Shown: piece after piece, positions 6,535-13,246 of the stretch
Numbering within the stretch: the first letter of the stretch is position 1
How the letters are laid out: the number at the start of each line of letters is the position of its first letter
NCBI GenBank assembly: GCA_900547995.1
Contig: URIY01000024.1
Span: 1-27,181, forward strand
Length of the DNA: 27,181 nt
Direction: 5' to 3'
Source: an uncultured Mycoplasmatota bacterium
GTDB taxonomy: Bacteria; Bacillota_I; Bacilli_A; RF39; UBA660
Position numbers and translations under genes: made by a program
Notes under the pieces: generated by a model
What the model saw: the letters and a program-made list of their open reading frames with translations, nothing else
Databases searched by the model: none
What the model was told of the DNA's origin: nothing

Positions 6535-7281
6535 ATGAATCAAGGATATACGTATAAAGAAGGAAAAGCAATTGTAAAAACAGATAAAGGAATTAAAGAG
6601 CCAATTGAATATTATGATAATTTAGATGAAGTTTTACTTCAGGAAAACTTAATTGAAACTATGGAGAATAATATTTTATCTTTAGAAAAAGAAAGTGAAA
6701 ATTATAAAAAAAATAATCGAAAACATTATTTCCCTTTTTTTCTACTAGGGGTTCCTATAGTGCTAATAACATTATCGATAGGAGTTGCGTTGTATGCTAC
6801 ATCAGGTAATTCAGATGTAAATGTTTTTGAGGTAGTAGGTGACTTTGTTTTAAATGCCACAGTCTGTTCAGTTGCGTGTGTGCCAATTACAGCACTTATG
6901 GAATTGAGAACATATGAATATTATAAGAACTTATTAAGTGAAGAAAAGGGAATTAATAGTGAACTTGAATTTTTAAAGAAACAAGTTATTATAGAAAAAG
7001 AAAAATTAAATACTTTAAAAAAAGAAAGAAATGAAAATAAATGTAATGAACAACAATCTATGGTTGTAGAAGTAAATGATTTGGAATTATTAGAAAAATT
7101 AAAAAAATCGTTAAATCTGTATTTTGATTTAGGTTATAATGAAGATGCATACTATAAATATTATCAAAATGGTACTTTAGATGCTAATTTATCTCAAGAT
7201 TATAATGGTGCGGAAATAGAAATTGCAAAAAAATATTTAGAAGAAAAGGGACCAACTTTAACCAAAAAGAGAAAAAAATAA
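6535..7281 (+). CDS. Two-TM membrane protein, copy 1 of a tandem pair
   Basis: Encodes 248 residues of unknown function. The soluble N-terminal ~55 residues (MNQGYTYKEGKAIVKTDKG) are followed by two hydrophobic segments (about 63-90 and 103-123), a charged coiled-coil-like region (about 125-170) and a C-terminal acidic/aromatic domain ending EEKGPTLTKKRKK. The N- and C-terminal parts are nearly identical to copy 2 (7584-8339), while the membrane core has diverged. GGAGG (6520-6524) is 10 bp from this ATG. An ATG at 6528 is out of frame and stops after nine codons; it arose from one extra G relative to copy 2. A tail-anchored dimeric or small-molecule-sensing role is conceivable, but nothing in the sequence establishes it. 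Confidence 0.8.
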   Translation: MNQGYTYKEGKAIVKTDKGIKEPIEYYDNLDEVLLQENLIETMENNILSLEKESENYKKNNRKHYFPFFLLGVPIVLITLSIGVALYATSGNSDVNVFEVVGDFVLNATVCSVACVPITALMELRTYEYYKNLLSEEKGINSELEFLKKQVIIEKEKLNTLKKERNENKCNEQQSMVVEVNDLELLEKLKKSLNLYFDLGYNEDAYYKYYQNGTLDANLSQDYNGAEIEIAKKYLEEKGPTLTKKRKK

Positions 7282-7301
7282 TTATATATTGGTTGCTAAA
7301 G

Positions 7302-7326
7302 AGGTTGAATTTATCAATCTTTTTTT
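7302..7326 (+). terminator. Terminator after copy 1
   Basis: AGGTTGA (7302-7308) pairs with TCAATCT (7314-7320), with one G-U pair and a 5-nt loop, followed by TTTTTT. It is duplicated after copy 2. Confidence 0.75.
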
Positions 7327-7364
7327 GAACAATTAATATCACAATTGATTAAGATAATAATATT

Positions 7365-7472
7365 ATTTACTTGATTAATTTCTATTTTAAAAGTACGCAC
7401 AATCACTTTTTTTAATAGTAAAATTCACTTTAAAATTTCAGAGGGATCATAGAAATTTATAAAAGTATACTA
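7365..7472 (+). repeat. 108-bp inverted repeat, left arm
   Basis: This 108-bp sequence equals the reverse complement of 8603-8710 with six mismatches (about 94% identity) and no gaps. It fills the gap between the two copies of the tandem duplication exactly. It has no reading frame of note and contains an internal near-palindrome (ATTTTAAAAGT at 7384-7394, ACTTTAAAAT at 7428-7437). Confidence 0.9.
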
Positions 7473-7496
7473 TTTTTAATAGAAATAAAAGAATTA

Positions 7497-7525
7497 TTGA
7501 CAAAATATATAATTGATGGTAATAT
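7497..7525 (+). promoter_or_regulatory. Promoter of membrane-protein copy 2
   Basis: TTGACA (7497-7502), 17-bp spacer, TAATAT (7520-7525) with an extended TGn. It lies inside the segment bounded by the inverted repeats. Confidence 0.7.
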
Positions 7526-7583
7526 AGTTCCTTGTAGAAGGTACTGTTTACTTAATGGTTAAATATGATGGAGGTATATGAAA

Positions 7584-8339
7584 ATGAATCAAGAATATAC
7601 GTATAAAGAAGGAAAAGCAATTGTAAAAACAGATAAGGGAGTTAAAGAGCCAATTGAATATTATGATAATTTAAATGAAGCTTTAGTTCAAGAAAACTTA
7701 ATTGAAACTATGGAGAACAATATTTTATCTTTAGAAAAAGAAAGTGAAAAGTATAAAAAGATAAATAAAAAGCCTTATATTCCTATTTATTTACTTACAA
7801 TGTTACTAACAGCTTTAGTAGTATTTCCTGCACTTTATTGTCTATTAATTAATCCAAATCTATATGTATCATCCGTTAATTCTATTTTTGGAACAATAAA
7901 TAATGCTGCTTTGGTAGGCTTAACATCTTCTTTTGCATTGTTACCTTTTGGATTATTTATAGAATTAGTAATTTATCGAAATTATAAACACTTATTAAAA
8001 AAAGAAAAAGGAATTAATAGCGAACTTGAATTTTTGAAGAAACAAGTTATTGTAGAAAAAGAAAAATTAAATACTCTGAAAAAAGGAAAAAATATAGATA
8101 AGAACAATGAAAAAATTAGAGTTGTAGAAGTAAGTGATTTAGAATTATTAAAAAGATTAAAAAAATTGTTAGATTTATATTTTGACTTAGGTTATAATGA
8201 AGATGCATACTATAAATATTATCAAAATAATACTTTAGATGCTAATTTATCTCAAGATTATAATGGTGCGGAAATAGAAATTGCAAAAAAATATTTGGAA
8301 GAAAAAGGACCAACATTAACCAAAAAAAGAAAAAAATAA
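7584..8339 (+). CDS. Two-TM membrane protein, copy 2 of a tandem pair
   Basis: Paralogue of the preceding gene: 251 residues from the ATG chosen here. Its first ~60 residues and last ~100 match copy 1 nearly residue for residue. The two hydrophobic segments (starting YIPIYLLTMLLTALVVF and NAALVGLTSSFALLPFGLF) are different in sequence. I prefer the ATG at 7584 over 7578 because GGAGG (7570-7574) is 9 bp from it, matching copy 1; from 7578 it would be only 3 bp. Purifying selection seems to act on the soluble parts while the membrane core is free to change or is under diversifying selection. Function unknown. Confidence 0.8.
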   Translation: MNQEYTYKEGKAIVKTDKGVKEPIEYYDNLNEALVQENLIETMENNILSLEKESEKYKKINKKPYIPIYLLTMLLTALVVFPALYCLLINPNLYVSSVNSIFGTINNAALVGLTSSFALLPFGLFIELVIYRNYKHLLKKEKGINSELEFLKKQVIVEKEKLNTLKKGKNIDKNNEKIRVVEVSDLELLKRLKKLLDLYFDLGYNEDAYYKYYQNNTLDANLSQDYNGAEIEIAKKYLEEKGPTLTKKRKK

Positions 8340-8357
8340 TTATATATTGGTTGCTAA

Positions 8358-8384
8358 AGAGATTGAATTTATCAATCTTTTTTT
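8358..8384 (+). terminator. Terminator after copy 2
   Basis: AGATTGA (8360-8366) pairs with TCAATCT (8372-8378), extended by two more pairs, with a 5-nt loop and a T-run to 8384. Confidence 0.8.
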
Positions 8385-8423
8385 GAACTATTAATATTAC
8401 AATTTATTAAGATAATAATATAT

Positions 8424-8452
8424 AAAACAAAAACCGTTGAATTTCAACGGTT
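8424..8452 (-). terminator. Terminator of the tRNA-Arg gene
   Basis: On the minus strand AACCGTTG pairs with CAACGGTT across a 5-nt loop, followed by TTTTTGTTT. It lies just after the tRNA 3' end. Confidence 0.8.
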
Positions 8453-8462
8453 ATTTACTATA

Positions 8463-8539
8463 TGGTGTCCCAGAAGGGATTCGAACCCCTGACCTTTGCC
8501 TTAGAAGGGCACTGCTCTATCCAGCTGAGCTACTAGGAC
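8463..8539 (-). tRNA. tRNA-Arg (anticodon UCU)
   Basis: A 77-nt minus-strand gene with all cloverleaf arms. The acceptor is GTCCTAG/CTGGGAC (one G-U pair), the D stem GCTC/GAGC, and the anticodon loop CTTCTAA gives anticodon TCT (reads AGA/AGG). The T arm is AGGGG-TTCGAAT-CCCTT. The CCA end is encoded (TGG at 8463-8465 on the plus strand). The outermost pair of the anticodon stem (27-43) is a G-A mismatch. It has its own promoter and terminator on the minus strand and lies between copy 2 of the membrane protein and the right inverted-repeat arm. Confidence 0.97.
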
Positions 8540-8566
8540 ACAACCTATTCATTACTGAACAAATAA

Positions 8567-8595
8567 ATTATACAATAAATTTATTAATTATTCAA
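8567..8595 (-). promoter_or_regulatory. Promoter of the tRNA-Arg gene
   Basis: Reading on the minus strand: TTGAAT (8590-8595), 17-bp spacer, perfect TATAAT (8567-8572), 28 bp before the tRNA 5' end. Confidence 0.75.
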
Positions 8596-8602
8596 TAGTT
8601 TT

Positions 8603-8710
8603 TAGTATACTTTTATAAATTTCTATGATTCCCCTGAAATTTTAAAGTAAATTTTACTATCGAAAAAAGTGATTATGCGTACTTTTAAAATAGAAATTAA
8701 TCAAGTAAAT
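8603..8710 (-). repeat. 108-bp inverted repeat, right arm
   Basis: Reverse complement of 7365-7472 with six mismatches. It lies immediately upstream of the tRNA promoter. The rest of this gene-free stretch to the lysis cassette (8711-8830) is AT-rich; a TATAAT at 8778-8783 without a good -35 is the only promoter candidate seen. Confidence 0.9.
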
Positions 8711-8830
8711 AAATTGTTTTTAAACTGCTATTATCCCGTTTTTAGTTGATAGTAAATACAAAAAAAGTAAGGGAAAATATAATATATTGAATGGTCTTAG
8801 GCATCTTGATTTAGATAGAGGGGTGAGTTT

Positions 8831-9130
8831 ATGAATAATCTTACAGATTTATTTGTGCAACTTGCAGCACTAATTACAGCATGTACTACGATTGTAATCA
8901 CTATAAAAAAATTACTTATTAATCCAATTAATAGAAAAATAGAAGGTTTAGAAAAAGAAACAATCAAAACAGATTTAGTAAATTTTATAAATGACATCGA
9001 AGGTGGTGTAACTAAATCTGAAATACAAAAATTAAATGCGCATGAATTATATACTTGTTACAGTAAATTGGGTGGTAATTCATATATACATGAACACTGG
9101 GAAAGTTTAACCAAAGAGGGAAAAATATAA
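8831..9130 (+). CDS. Phage-type lysis-module protein (XhlA-like)
   Basis: A 99-residue protein with one hydrophobic segment (about 8-30) and a soluble tail including GVTKSEIQ, HELYTCY and LGGNSYIHEHWE. Small proteins of this kind, ending in a GGNSYIH-like motif, sit directly before holin and endolysin genes in many Bacillota phages and probably act at the membrane in lysis or in its timing. The start has a strong GAGGGGTG (8818-8825). The next gene begins two bases after its stop, so the two are translated together. The family call comes from recognition of the pattern and from context. Confidence 0.7.
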   Translation: MNNLTDLFVQLAALITACTTIVITIKKLLINPINRKIEGLEKETIKTDLVNFINDIEGGVTKSEIQKLNAHELYTCYSKLGGNSYIHEHWESLTKEGKI

Positions 9131-9132
9131 TA

Positions 9133-9417
9133 ATGGATGCATTTATTACATGGGATATATTAAGTTCGTATACAACTTTTGTATCAATAGTATATATGGT
9201 TGTTGAATTTACAAAGGAACTTAAATTTATTAAAAAAATACCAACTAAATATTTTAGTTTTATAGTATCCTTTATATTACTATTACTTGCCAATATTGTA
9301 AATAATAGTTTCTGTAGAGTTGATATAGTATTATATATTTTAACAGCAATTTCGATTAGTTTAGGTGCTAATGGACTCAATGATTTTAATGGAAAGAAGG
9401 TGAATGATGGCAAATAA
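9133..9417 (+). CDS. Holin-like membrane protein
   Basis: A 94-residue protein with three hydrophobic segments (about 7-25, 37-57, 63-81) and a short charged tail (DFNGKKVNDGK). This is the size and topology of phage holins, which open the membrane so the endolysin can reach the cell wall. It overlaps the endolysin start by 11 bp and follows the XhlA-like gene by two bases, the classical lysis-cassette order. Holins are too diverse to name by sequence, so the call leans on topology and neighbours. Confidence 0.7.
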   Translation: MDAFITWDILSSYTTFVSIVYMVVEFTKELKFIKKIPTKYFSFIVSFILLLLANIVNNSFCRVDIVLYILTAISISLGANGLNDFNGKKVNDGK

Positions 9418-10162
9418 GCAGTTAACAAATCTTAATGTTAATCATTTAGGAAAACCTTATTATTGTTTAGCGTATGCATATACATTTTTAGGAGCAAAAC
9501 CAAAATATGGATGTGCTTATGATAGTTGGCAATATAATCAGGATAAGAATTATGGATATGATTATCCAAAAGATGTAGCAGTTCCTCTTTATTTTTCATG
9601 GTATGGTACTATCGATGGGGAGTATAAGAACTGGGGGCATTGTGCTGTTTCATATAATAATAAAATATATTCTAGCCCAAGAAGTATTCATAAAAATTAT
9701 GGTAGAGAAATCTTTAAGACAATTGCTGAAGTGGAAAAAGCATATGGGGCAAAATACCTTGGTTATTCATCAATGATAAATGATATAAAAGTATATGAAA
9801 TAGTTAAAAGTAATGATATTAAATATATCGTAAAAAAAGGTGATACCTTATCAGCAATTGCTTCTAAATATAATATGAATTATAAAGATCTTGCTAGATA
9901 CAATAATATTAGTAATCCTGATAAAATATTTCCTGATCAAGTAATTTACATCCAAACTAGTAATAATGACCATAATGAACAAATAAAATATACGGTTAAA
10001 AATGGTGATACATTATCTAAGGTAGCAACTATTTATAATGTTAATTATATGGAAATATATAATCAAAATAAAATACTAATTGATAATGAAAATATTAAAC
10101 GTGGCATTGATACAGAAAAGATGTGGATTTATCCAGGACAAGAATTAATCATAAAGAAATAG
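9407..10162 (+). CDS. Endolysin: CHAP-like cysteine peptidase with two LysM domains
   Basis: The N-terminal ~125 residues look like a cysteine peptidase/amidase of the CHAP or NlpC/P60 type. The nucleophile would be C20 in PYYCLAYAYTF and the histidine H78 in NWGHCAVSYNN. Two LysM modules follow, about 140-183 (YIVKKGDTLSAIA) and 195-249 (YTVKNGDTLSKVA). They bind peptidoglycan glycans. There is no signal peptide, as expected for a holin-released phage endolysin. The ATG at 9407 is preferred over 9404 because AAGAAGG (9394-9400) is then 6 bp away. It ends the lysis cassette; a terminator overlaps its stop. No tail, capsid or integrase genes accompany it. Confidence 0.85.
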   Translation: MANKQLTNLNVNHLGKPYYCLAYAYTFLGAKPKYGCAYDSWQYNQDKNYGYDYPKDVAVPLYFSWYGTIDGEYKNWGHCAVSYNNKIYSSPRSIHKNYGREIFKTIAEVEKAYGAKYLGYSSMINDIKVYEIVKSNDIKYIVKKGDTLSAIASKYNMNYKDLARYNNISNPDKIFPDQVIYIQTSNNDHNEQIKYTVKNGDTLSKVATIYNVNYMEIYNQNKILIDNENIKRGIDTEKMWIYPGQELIIKK

Positions 10163-10184
10163 AAAACTTACTTCTATTTCTTTT
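10153..10184 (+). terminator. Terminator after the lysis cassette
   Basis: A perfect 12-bp stem AAAGAAATAGAA (10153-10164) / TTCTATTTCTTT (10172-10183) with a 7-nt loop and T-rich 3' side. It overlaps the endolysin stop codon. Confidence 0.75.
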
Positions 10185-10200
10185 ATTATATAAAAGTTTT

Positions 10201-10209
10201 TGATATAAT
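10201..10209 (+). promoter_or_regulatory. Extended -10 promoter of the HD-domain gene
   Basis: TGATATAAT: perfect TATAAT (10204-10209) with TGn. No good -35 is seen at 16-18 bp, consistent with an extended -10 promoter. Confidence 0.55.
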
Positions 10210-10245
10210 AATTAGTAGTTTAAGGCAAAATAGGAAGTGACAATA

Positions 10246-11334
10246 ATGAAAAATTATTTTGACAGTATTAGTGATGATTTAAAACAGTATTTTAATATAC
10301 TATCTCCAAATTATCCTGAATGGTTAAACGAATATATAAATACACCAGAAATGGAGCGAATTGGAAATATTAGTATGGATTGTGGATGTGATTATACTGA
10401 TTTATTTCCAAAACATCCGTGGCTTTCAAATTTAGATCATAGTGTTGGTGTAGCTCTTATTCTTTGGCATTTTACAGGTGATAAAAAACAAACACTTGCA
10501 GGACTATTTCATGATATAGCAACCCCAACTTTTAAACATTGTATTGATTTTATGAATGGTGATTCACAAAATCAAGAATCAACAGAAGAAAGAACTAGAG
10601 AAATCATTGAAAATTCACCTCAAATTAGGTTATTATTAAATAGAGATGGTATTAAAATAGATGATGTGTGTGATTATAAAATTTATCCTATTGCTGATAA
10701 TAATTCTCCAAAATTATCGGCTGATAGATTTGAATATAACTTTAGTTGTGGCTATATTATACACAGAATTTGGAATATAAACGATTTACGTTATTGCTAC
10801 AAAGATGTTACTATTTTTAAAAACGAGGATGGTATAGATGAGTTAGGTTTTAAACACTTAAATATAGCCGAAAAGTACATGGAAAATATTAGTAAATTAT
10901 GGCCATGGTGGATAAATGATGCTGCTCGAACATCAATGCAATTTTTGGCAGATATGTGCTTATCTATGAACACATTGGGATACTTGTCAGTAGATGATTT
11001 ATATGTTTTGTCAGAAAAAGAGGTTATTGAAAGGTTTAAAACTTGCGATGATTATTTATCTAATGCATTTAGAAATTTTGAAAAAGCCAAAGTATGTTTT
11101 AAATCCGATATGAAAATTGATGGAAAATACTCTGTTAATGTAAGATCAAAACGAAGATTTATTAATCCACTTGTTTGGGAAGAAAATGTTTGTGGTAGAG
11201 TAGCTGATTTATCAAAAAAGGCTAAAAAATGTATAGATGATTATATGTCATTACCTATTGATGGTTATACTTATTTGGATTTTGATTTTGTACCAGTTGT
11301 AAACGCAAAGTCTAAAAAACTAATAAAAAAATAA
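10246..11334 (+). CDS. HD-domain metal-dependent phosphohydrolase
   Basis: A 362-residue cytoplasmic protein with the HD-superfamily metal site: H65 (LDHSVGVALI), H89-D90 (GLFHDIATPTF) and D160 (SADRFEY). The ADRxEY ending is the form seen in dGTPase/SAMHD1-like and YfbR-like HD enzymes that cleave nucleotides, but the substrate cannot be read from sequence. The C-terminal ~150 residues are probably helical. The ATG at 10246 is preferred. The in-frame GTG at 10237 lies inside the ribosome binding site AGGAAG (10232-10237). It precedes mscL by 27 bp and is probably co-transcribed with it. Confidence 0.8.
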   Translation: MKNYFDSISDDLKQYFNILSPNYPEWLNEYINTPEMERIGNISMDCGCDYTDLFPKHPWLSNLDHSVGVALILWHFTGDKKQTLAGLFHDIATPTFKHCIDFMNGDSQNQESTEERTREIIENSPQIRLLLNRDGIKIDDVCDYKIYPIADNNSPKLSADRFEYNFSCGYIIHRIWNINDLRYCYKDVTIFKNEDGIDELGFKHLNIAEKYMENISKLWPWWINDAARTSMQFLADMCLSMNTLGYLSVDDLYVLSEKEVIERFKTCDDYLSNAFRNFEKAKVCFKSDMKIDGKYSVNVRSKRRFINPLVWEENVCGRVADLSKKAKKCIDDYMSLPIDGYTYLDFDFVPVVNAKSKKLIKK

Positions 11335-11361
11335 AAAATATAGAGAAGGGAAGTATTTTAA

Positions 11362-11793
11362 ATGAAAAAACATGATAGTAAGGAAATATTAAAGAAAGGT
11401 AATTCTATTGTTAAAGAGTTTAAACAATTTATATCAAGAGGTAATGTAATGGATATGGCTGTGGGTGTTATCATAGGTAGTGCTTTTGGTAAAATTGTTT
11501 CATCTATTGTTGATGACATATTAATGCCACTTATTGGTGTTATTATTGGTGGATTAGATTTTTCTAATTTAACGATAAAGGTAAGTGATGCAACTATAAG
11601 ATATGGTGTTTTTATTCAAAATGTAATTGATTTTTTAATAGTTGCTGCATGTATTTTCTTTATGATAAAGATTATTAATAGAATTACTAAAAAAGAGGAG
11701 AAGAAAGAAGAAGTTACTCCTAAAAAAGATGAACAAGTTGTCCTTTTAGAAGAAATTAGAGATTTATTAAAAAAGCAGAATAAGACTAAATAA
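11362..11793 (+). CDS. mscL: Large-conductance mechanosensitive channel
   Basis: A 143-residue inner-membrane channel that opens under membrane tension to release solutes in osmotic downshock. The hallmark first helix FISRGNVMDMAVGVIIGSAF leads into the pore-lining GKIVSSIVDDILMPLIGVI segment. A second membrane helix (VIDFLIVAACIFFMIKIIN) and a charged C-terminal helix ending LLEEIRDLLKKQ complete the family pattern. The periplasmic loop between the helices is short. Ribosome binding site AGAAGGGAAG (11343-11352). A terminator overlaps its 3' end. Confidence 0.97.
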   Translation: MKKHDSKEILKKGNSIVKEFKQFISRGNVMDMAVGVIIGSAFGKIVSSIVDDILMPLIGVIIGGLDFSNLTIKVSDATIRYGVFIQNVIDFLIVAACIFFMIKIINRITKKEEKKEEVTPKKDEQVVLLEEIRDLLKKQNKTK

Positions 11794-11806
11794 TAGTCTT
11801 TTCTTT
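11782..11806 (+). terminator. Terminator after mscL
   Basis: AAGACTA (11782-11788) pairs with TAGTCTT (11794-11800), 5-nt loop, followed by TTCTTTT. The stem starts inside the mscL coding end. Confidence 0.85.
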
Positions 11807-11818
11807 TGCACTTAAAAC

Positions 11819-11827
11819 TGTTATAAT
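11819..11827 (+). promoter_or_regulatory. Extended -10 promoter of the desulfurase-priA-fmt operon
   Basis: TGTTATAAT: perfect TATAAT (11822-11827) with TGn, 26 bp before the desulfurase start. No good -35 is present. Confidence 0.65.
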
Positions 11828-11852
11828 GTTACATAGAATGGAGTTTGATGAT

Positions 11853-12977
11853 ATGGTATATTTAGATTATTCTGCAACAACCCCTGTAAATGATGAAGTA
11901 TTAGATTCTTATGTAAAAGTTACAAAAAGATTTATAGGTAACCCTAATTCACTTCATAAACTAGGCAGTGATGCATTAAATCTTATTAATGATGCAACAG
12001 AACAAATTAAAAATATTTTAGACGCACCTAATTATGATGTTATATATACAAGTGGTGCAAGTGAATCTAATAATCTTGCTATTAAAGGTATTGCTTTAAA
12101 ATATCAAAACAGGGGTAAGCATATTATTACAACTAATTTTGAACATTCTTCTATTTATGGACCTCTTTCATATTTACAATCTTTAGGTTTTGAGGTTGAT
12201 ATTGTAAATAATGATGAAAATGGTATGATTGACATTAATCATTTAAAGAAACTAATGCGTGATGATACTATCCTTGTTACAGTAGCAAGTGTTAATAGTG
12301 AGATTGGTCTTTTACAACCAGTAAATGAAATAGGCAAAATATTAAAAGATTACCCAAAATGTTATTTCCATGTCGATATGACTCAAAGTATTGGTAAAAT
12401 AGATTTAAAATTTGATAATATTGATTTAATTAGTTGCTCATCTCATAAGTTTTATGGTATGAAAGGATTTGGGATATTATTTAAAAGAGAAAATATATCA
12501 TTAGAACCACTTATTCATGGTGGCAAATCAACTACTGTATATAGAAGTGGTACACCAGCATTACCTCTTATTGCTTCAACATCTAAGGCCTTAAGACTTG
12601 CCTATAATGATTTAAGTCAAAAATATAATCATGTTAAGAGTTTGAATGATAATTTAAAAAAAGAGTTATGTAAATACGACAAGGTCGTTATAAATAGTAA
12701 TGATAATTGTATACCACATATTTTAAACGTAAGTATTTTAAATATAAAACCAGAAACAATGTTACATGCTCTTGAAGAATATGAAATATATATATCTACT
12801 AAAAGTGCTTGTTCTAGCAATAGTTCTCGTTCTAGAGCTGTTTACTCTTTAACACATAATGAAGAAGTATCAGAACATAGTATAAGAATTAGTTTATCAT
12901 ATTTAACAACGATGGATGATATTAAATATTTTATGGATTGTTTTGATAAGTGCTATAATAATTTGCAACTAAGATAG
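11853..12977 (+). CDS. Cysteine desulfurase (NifS/IscS-type)
   Basis: A 374-residue PLP enzyme that removes sulfur from cysteine for Fe-S clusters or tRNA thiolation. It begins MVYLDYSATTPV, has the PLP lysine K199 in SSHKFYGMKG and the catalytic cysteine C320 in KSACSSNSSRSRAV, and the substrate-side motif HVDMTQSIGKIDL. I set the start at 11853: GGAG (11840-11843) is 9 bp upstream. The in-frame ATG at 11826 overlaps the -10 box and would not be transcribed. No iscU/sufU or thiI/mnmA is adjacent, so the sulfur acceptor is unknown. It leads an operon of redox and housekeeping genes. Confidence 0.93.
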   Translation: MVYLDYSATTPVNDEVLDSYVKVTKRFIGNPNSLHKLGSDALNLINDATEQIKNILDAPNYDVIYTSGASESNNLAIKGIALKYQNRGKHIITTNFEHSSIYGPLSYLQSLGFEVDIVNNDENGMIDINHLKKLMRDDTILVTVASVNSEIGLLQPVNEIGKILKDYPKCYFHVDMTQSIGKIDLKFDNIDLISCSSHKFYGMKGFGILFKRENISLEPLIHGGKSTTVYRSGTPALPLIASTSKALRLAYNDLSQKYNHVKSLNDNLKKELCKYDKVVINSNDNCIPHILNVSILNIKPETMLHALEEYEIYISTKSACSSNSSRSRAVYSLTHNEEVSEHSIRISLSYLTTMDDIKYFMDCFDKCYNNLQLR

Positions 12978-12985
12978 GTGATAAT

Positions 12986-13246
12986 GTGAAAGTATTAAAA
13001 ATTAGTTCTGTTTGGTGTCCAAGCTGTTTAATTATGAATAATGTGATTAATAAAATAAAAGATAAATATAATCTTGAAATAACTAGTTATGACTATGATA
13101 TGGATGAAGGAATTGTTAAAAATTATAATATTGGTAATATCCTTCCAGTTCTTATCTTTCTTGATGATAAGAATAATGAAATAAAGAGAATTGTTGGGGA
13201 AAAAAGTACAAAAGAATTAGAAAATATATTGAAGGAATTGATTTGA
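12986..13246 (+). CDS. Small thioredoxin-fold protein
   Basis: An 86-residue, signal-less thioredoxin-fold protein with the active site WCPSC (W10-C14) and a probable cis-proline in NILPVLIF. It is shorter than classical thioredoxin (~105 residues) and close to the minimal fold. It starts at GTG (12986) with AGGTG (12976-12980) five bases upstream. It lies between the cysteine desulfurase and a membrane thioredoxin-CcdA fusion, and its stop codon overlaps the latter's ATG (TGATG). This suggests it is the cytoplasmic reductant for that membrane protein, an inference from context. Confidence 0.85.
   Translation: MKVLKISSVWCPSCLIMNNVINKIKDKYNLEITSYDYDMDEGIVKNYNIGNILPVLIFLDDKNNEIKRIVGEKSTKELENILKELI

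Larger units (their letters stand above)
6415..8421 (+). repeat. Tandem duplication of promoter, gene and terminator
   Basis: Two direct copies of about 950 bp: 6415-7363 and 7472-8421. Homology starts at the same upstream sequence (ATTTTTAATAG), includes promoter, gene and terminator, and ends at AAGATAATAATAT in both. The copies are offset by 1057-1058 bp. Between them lies only the 108-bp left arm of an inverted repeat (7365-7472). Confidence 0.9.

Noticed and set aside
8463..8540. tRNA-Arg as the attachment site of the lysis cassette prophage
   Set aside because: The cassette lies on the 5' side of the tRNA, whose 3' end faces away, and I found no duplicated tRNA 3' segment or integrase.
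11826..11852. Upstream ATG start for the cysteine desulfurase
   Set aside because: It overlaps the TATAAT box; the ATG at 11853 has a GGAG site and gives the family's usual N-terminus.
12629..12820. Minus-strand open frames inside the desulfurase, CcdA fusion, priA and ylbL genes
   Set aside because: They lie antisense within clearly coding genes, have no ribosome binding sites and resemble no protein family.
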